In this document: one piece after another, positions 62,328 to 64,000 of the stretch
Numbering within the stretch: the stretch's first letter is position 1
Layout: each line of letters begins with the position of its first letter
Source: Dyadobacter fanqingshengii
GTDB taxonomy: Bacteria > Bacteroidota > Bacteroidia > Cytophagales > Spirosomataceae
DNA length: 64,000 nt
Assembly: GCF_023822005.2 (NCBI RefSeq)
Contig: NZ_CP098806.1
Coordinates: 4,154,001-4,218,000 of the forward strand
Direction: 5' to 3'
Translations under genes and position numbers: made by a program
The notes under the pieces: generated by a model
Seen by the model: the letters and a program-made list of their open reading frames with translations, nothing else
Databases searched by the model: none
Told to the model about the DNA's origin: nothing

Positions 62328-63971
62328 TTACCTTTTTACAACTTTTACATCTTTGAACATAAAAGTATTATCACTAATCCGCACAGGCTTTCCACTGGTA
62401 GTTTTAACATTTTTGAGAATAACTTCCTTTGTTTTAACATAAGGGAATTTTTCCTTGTAGGAATCGTCTGTCATTTCAGGATTGAAATTGGCGAAGATAG
62501 CTGGGCCCTGGTAATTTTCCGGATGCCCGGAGTCATCGATGCGGAGGTTTTCGATGGTTATTTTTTCAGGCATATAGGCGGTGTAACCGAAATCATGTTG
62601 GCCCGAGTTTGAGCCTCCTATTAAAGCGGCGCTGATGGATTTGCCATCCGCCGGTACAAAAACGCAGTCGCGGATCACCACTTCTCCCTGCCAGGTGCTG
62701 CCATAATCGGAGCGCAGGTTAACGATGCTCCGGCCGCGGATCGTGGAATTTTCGACTAACAATAATCCGCTGCCAATGGCATTGATCCCCATGTGACCCA
62801 GGGTCGAGTTGAGGATGGTTGCATTGGCTACGCCCTGGTGGGCATCGAAACGGGAGAGCGTACAATGATCGTAAAGCAGGTTTTTGCAGAAATTAGACCC
62901 TAAAATACCCCAGTATTTATTGTCGTTGATATTATTGGTCTGGGTGCAATTGATGAAAGAGACGTTCAGGGCCCGGTTCACAGAAAGATCGTATGAGCCC
63001 ATGGATACAGGCTTGCCTGCTGTGCCGATGGTGTTATATGTTTTGTGGCCCGTGAGGACGGCGTTCTTTACTGTGACATACGAGCAATCGTTAATGGTAA
63101 TGAATCCACCATAAGGCGCTCCCTGATCTCCCTCGCCTGTAATGCGGTGTTCCAACCCCTCTACGAGCACATTGGATCGTCGGACCGCCATGTTCCGGCT
63201 GTAATAAGTGTACTTCGACTCGGCTTTGTTGGCAATGGTGGTGAAACGCCCGCCGCTAACCTTCAATGGTTTTTCGTCGATGGGCAAAGCGGTTATTTCA
63301 GTAATCTCGTCGAAATCCCAGATGATGGGCGCGTTCATATCCACATTGCCATTTTTGTCAACCACAAAAATATCGGTCTGCGAAGAACCATTGTTCTGAT
63401 TGAGGCCAAAACGGATGTATTGCTTTACATTGGAATTGGTAACGGTTATCAGGCACGGCCCAGGCAAAGAGGTGTCGATTTTCTTCTGATTTCTTTTGAG
63501 CGAGGTGACTTTTGTCAGTTTAAATGGTTTCAGGCCTGAACTAACCATGAAAACAGAAGCATCCCGTTTTTGCACGTCGGTATCATCGATAATGAAGCCT
63601 GCCTTGCCGAAATCAGTGTCCGTTTGGATCATCACCGTCAGGTGTTTGGCACCAATGTAGTAGGTGGCGTTATCGTCGGCCTTCACTGGCAGGTTGTGCC
63701 TGTTGGCGAATGCATGCGTTGCTGCTATGACATCTATATCATCCGTTTTCCCATCTCCTTTTGCACCAAAGTTACTATAACGGACAAATCCGGTCTTTTT
63801 GAATTTGCGAAGGTCGTCAGGCGATACATTCACATGCAGTTCGCCGTTATCACCAACCGACACCTGGATTTTTCCCTTTTCCGAAGTGATGACTATGGTA
63901 TCGGGCTTATTATGCTGGGCGTGAGCCAGAAATGTGCATAAAACGAGGATTATCTGAAGTGTGTACTTCAT
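62328..63971 (-). CDS. Secreted right-handed beta-helix protein (pectin-lyase-like fold)
   Basis: 547 residues. Signal peptide MKYTLQIILVLCTFLAHAQ. Residues 55-110 carry SNFGAKGDGKTDDIDVIAAT, the Pectate_lyase_3 start found in polysaccharide lyases and GH28-like proteins. The body is a series of short beta rungs (VEGLEHRITG; VTVKNAVLTGHKTYNTIG; NVSFINCTQTNN; LLYDHCTLSRFDAHQG; LLVENSTIRGRS). The DAHQG/GHMG region may form an active cleft, but no catalytic residues are certain. No T9SS tail. Isolated gene; probably acts on a polysaccharide in the periplasm or outside. Confidence 0.75.
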   Translation of the reverse strand: MKYTLQIILVLCTFLAHAQHNKPDTIVITSEKGKIQVSVGDNGELHVNVSPDDLRKFKKTGFVRYSNFGAKGDGKTDDIDVIAATHAFANRHNLPVKADDNATYYIGAKHLTVMIQTDTDFGKAGFIIDDTDVQKRDASVFMVSSGLKPFKLTKVTSLKRNQKKIDTSLPGPCLITVTNSNVKQYIRFGLNQNNGSSQTDIFVVDKNGNVDMNAPIIWDFDEITEITALPIDEKPLKVSGGRFTTIANKAESKYTYYSRNMAVRRSNVLVEGLEHRITGEGDQGAPYGGFITINDCSYVTVKNAVLTGHKTYNTIGTAGKPVSMGSYDLSVNRALNVSFINCTQTNNINDNKYWGILGSNFCKNLLYDHCTLSRFDAHQGVANATILNSTLGHMGINAIGSGLLLVENSTIRGRSIVNLRSDYGSTWQGEVVIRDCVFVPADGKSISAALIGGSNSGQHDFGYTAYMPEKITIENLRIDDSGHPENYQGPAIFANFNPEMTDDSYKEKFPYVKTKEVILKNVKTTSGKPVRISDNTFMFKDVKVVKR

Positions 63972-64000
63972 GGCAGGGGTCAGGTTATGGATCTTTACTT

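Overview
The window looks like a chromosomal segment of a Bacteroidota bacterium, most likely Cytophagales and close to Dyadobacter/Spirosomataceae. The signs are a SusC/SusD pair with a hybrid two-component sensor, two secreted proteins with type IX secretion (T9SS) C-terminal tails, Ig-like repeats of the CHU_C-associated kind, a GldA-type ABC ATPase, a Bacteroidota-type NuoM and few Shine-Dalgarno sequences. Genus-level placement is inference; no rRNA is present.

Chromosomal left part (1-37,347). A membrane protein runs off the left edge. Then come a PRISE-type reductase, an outer-membrane protein and an alpha/beta hydrolase. A compact polysaccharide utilisation locus follows: a GH5-like glycosidase, SusD and SusC on the minus strand, with a divergent hybrid sensor-regulator. 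Next are a DUF3253 protein, tRNA-Arg(ACG), an enoyl-CoA hydratase, a PAP2-like membrane protein, asparaginyl-tRNA synthetase, a T9SS cargo protein, a serine hydrolase, an isolated nuoL-nuoM pair, a lipoprotein, an acyltransferase-like membrane protein, a GldA-like ATPase, a NagZ-beta-lactamase-like fusion, a 9-repeat Ig protein, TadA, a Mn-type superoxide dismutase and tRNA-His(GTG).

Genomic island (37,327-55,151, about 17.8 kb). A 20-bp piece of the tRNA-His 3' end is repeated exactly at 55,132-55,151, so the segment between is an integrated element. Its IntDOT-like tyrosine recombinase sits directly after the tRNA. It carries mobilization genes (MobC-like protein and a frameshifted relaxase) behind a cluster of palindromes that looks like oriT. 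Its cargo is mainly anti-phage defence: an AvcD-type dCTP deaminase, a Gabija pair (gajA split by a frameshift, gajB), and a second block of a DUF4365 protein plus a zinc-hook ATPase with a C-terminal HEPN/anticodon-nuclease-like tail (RloC-like). The right end is decaying: SDR, DUF3427 and Fic remnants, then a HipB-type regulator without HipA but with two well-formed operators. A second integrase 3' remnant inside the island suggests it was built from more than one element.

Chromosomal right part (55,152-64,000). This holds a small membrane protein, an isochorismatase-family hydrolase, a TPR protein, an ABC-F ATPase, a carboxymuconolactone-decarboxylase-like gene followed by an ECF41-type sigma factor (with a matching ECF41 promoter and a strong terminator between them), an MFS exporter, an ABM-domain membrane protein and a beta-helix secreted protein.

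The best candidates for something new are the DUF4365/RloC-like pair, the N-terminal module on the AvcD-type protein, and the structured, non-coding parts of the island. All family assignments are from motif recognition by eye; no database search was run.
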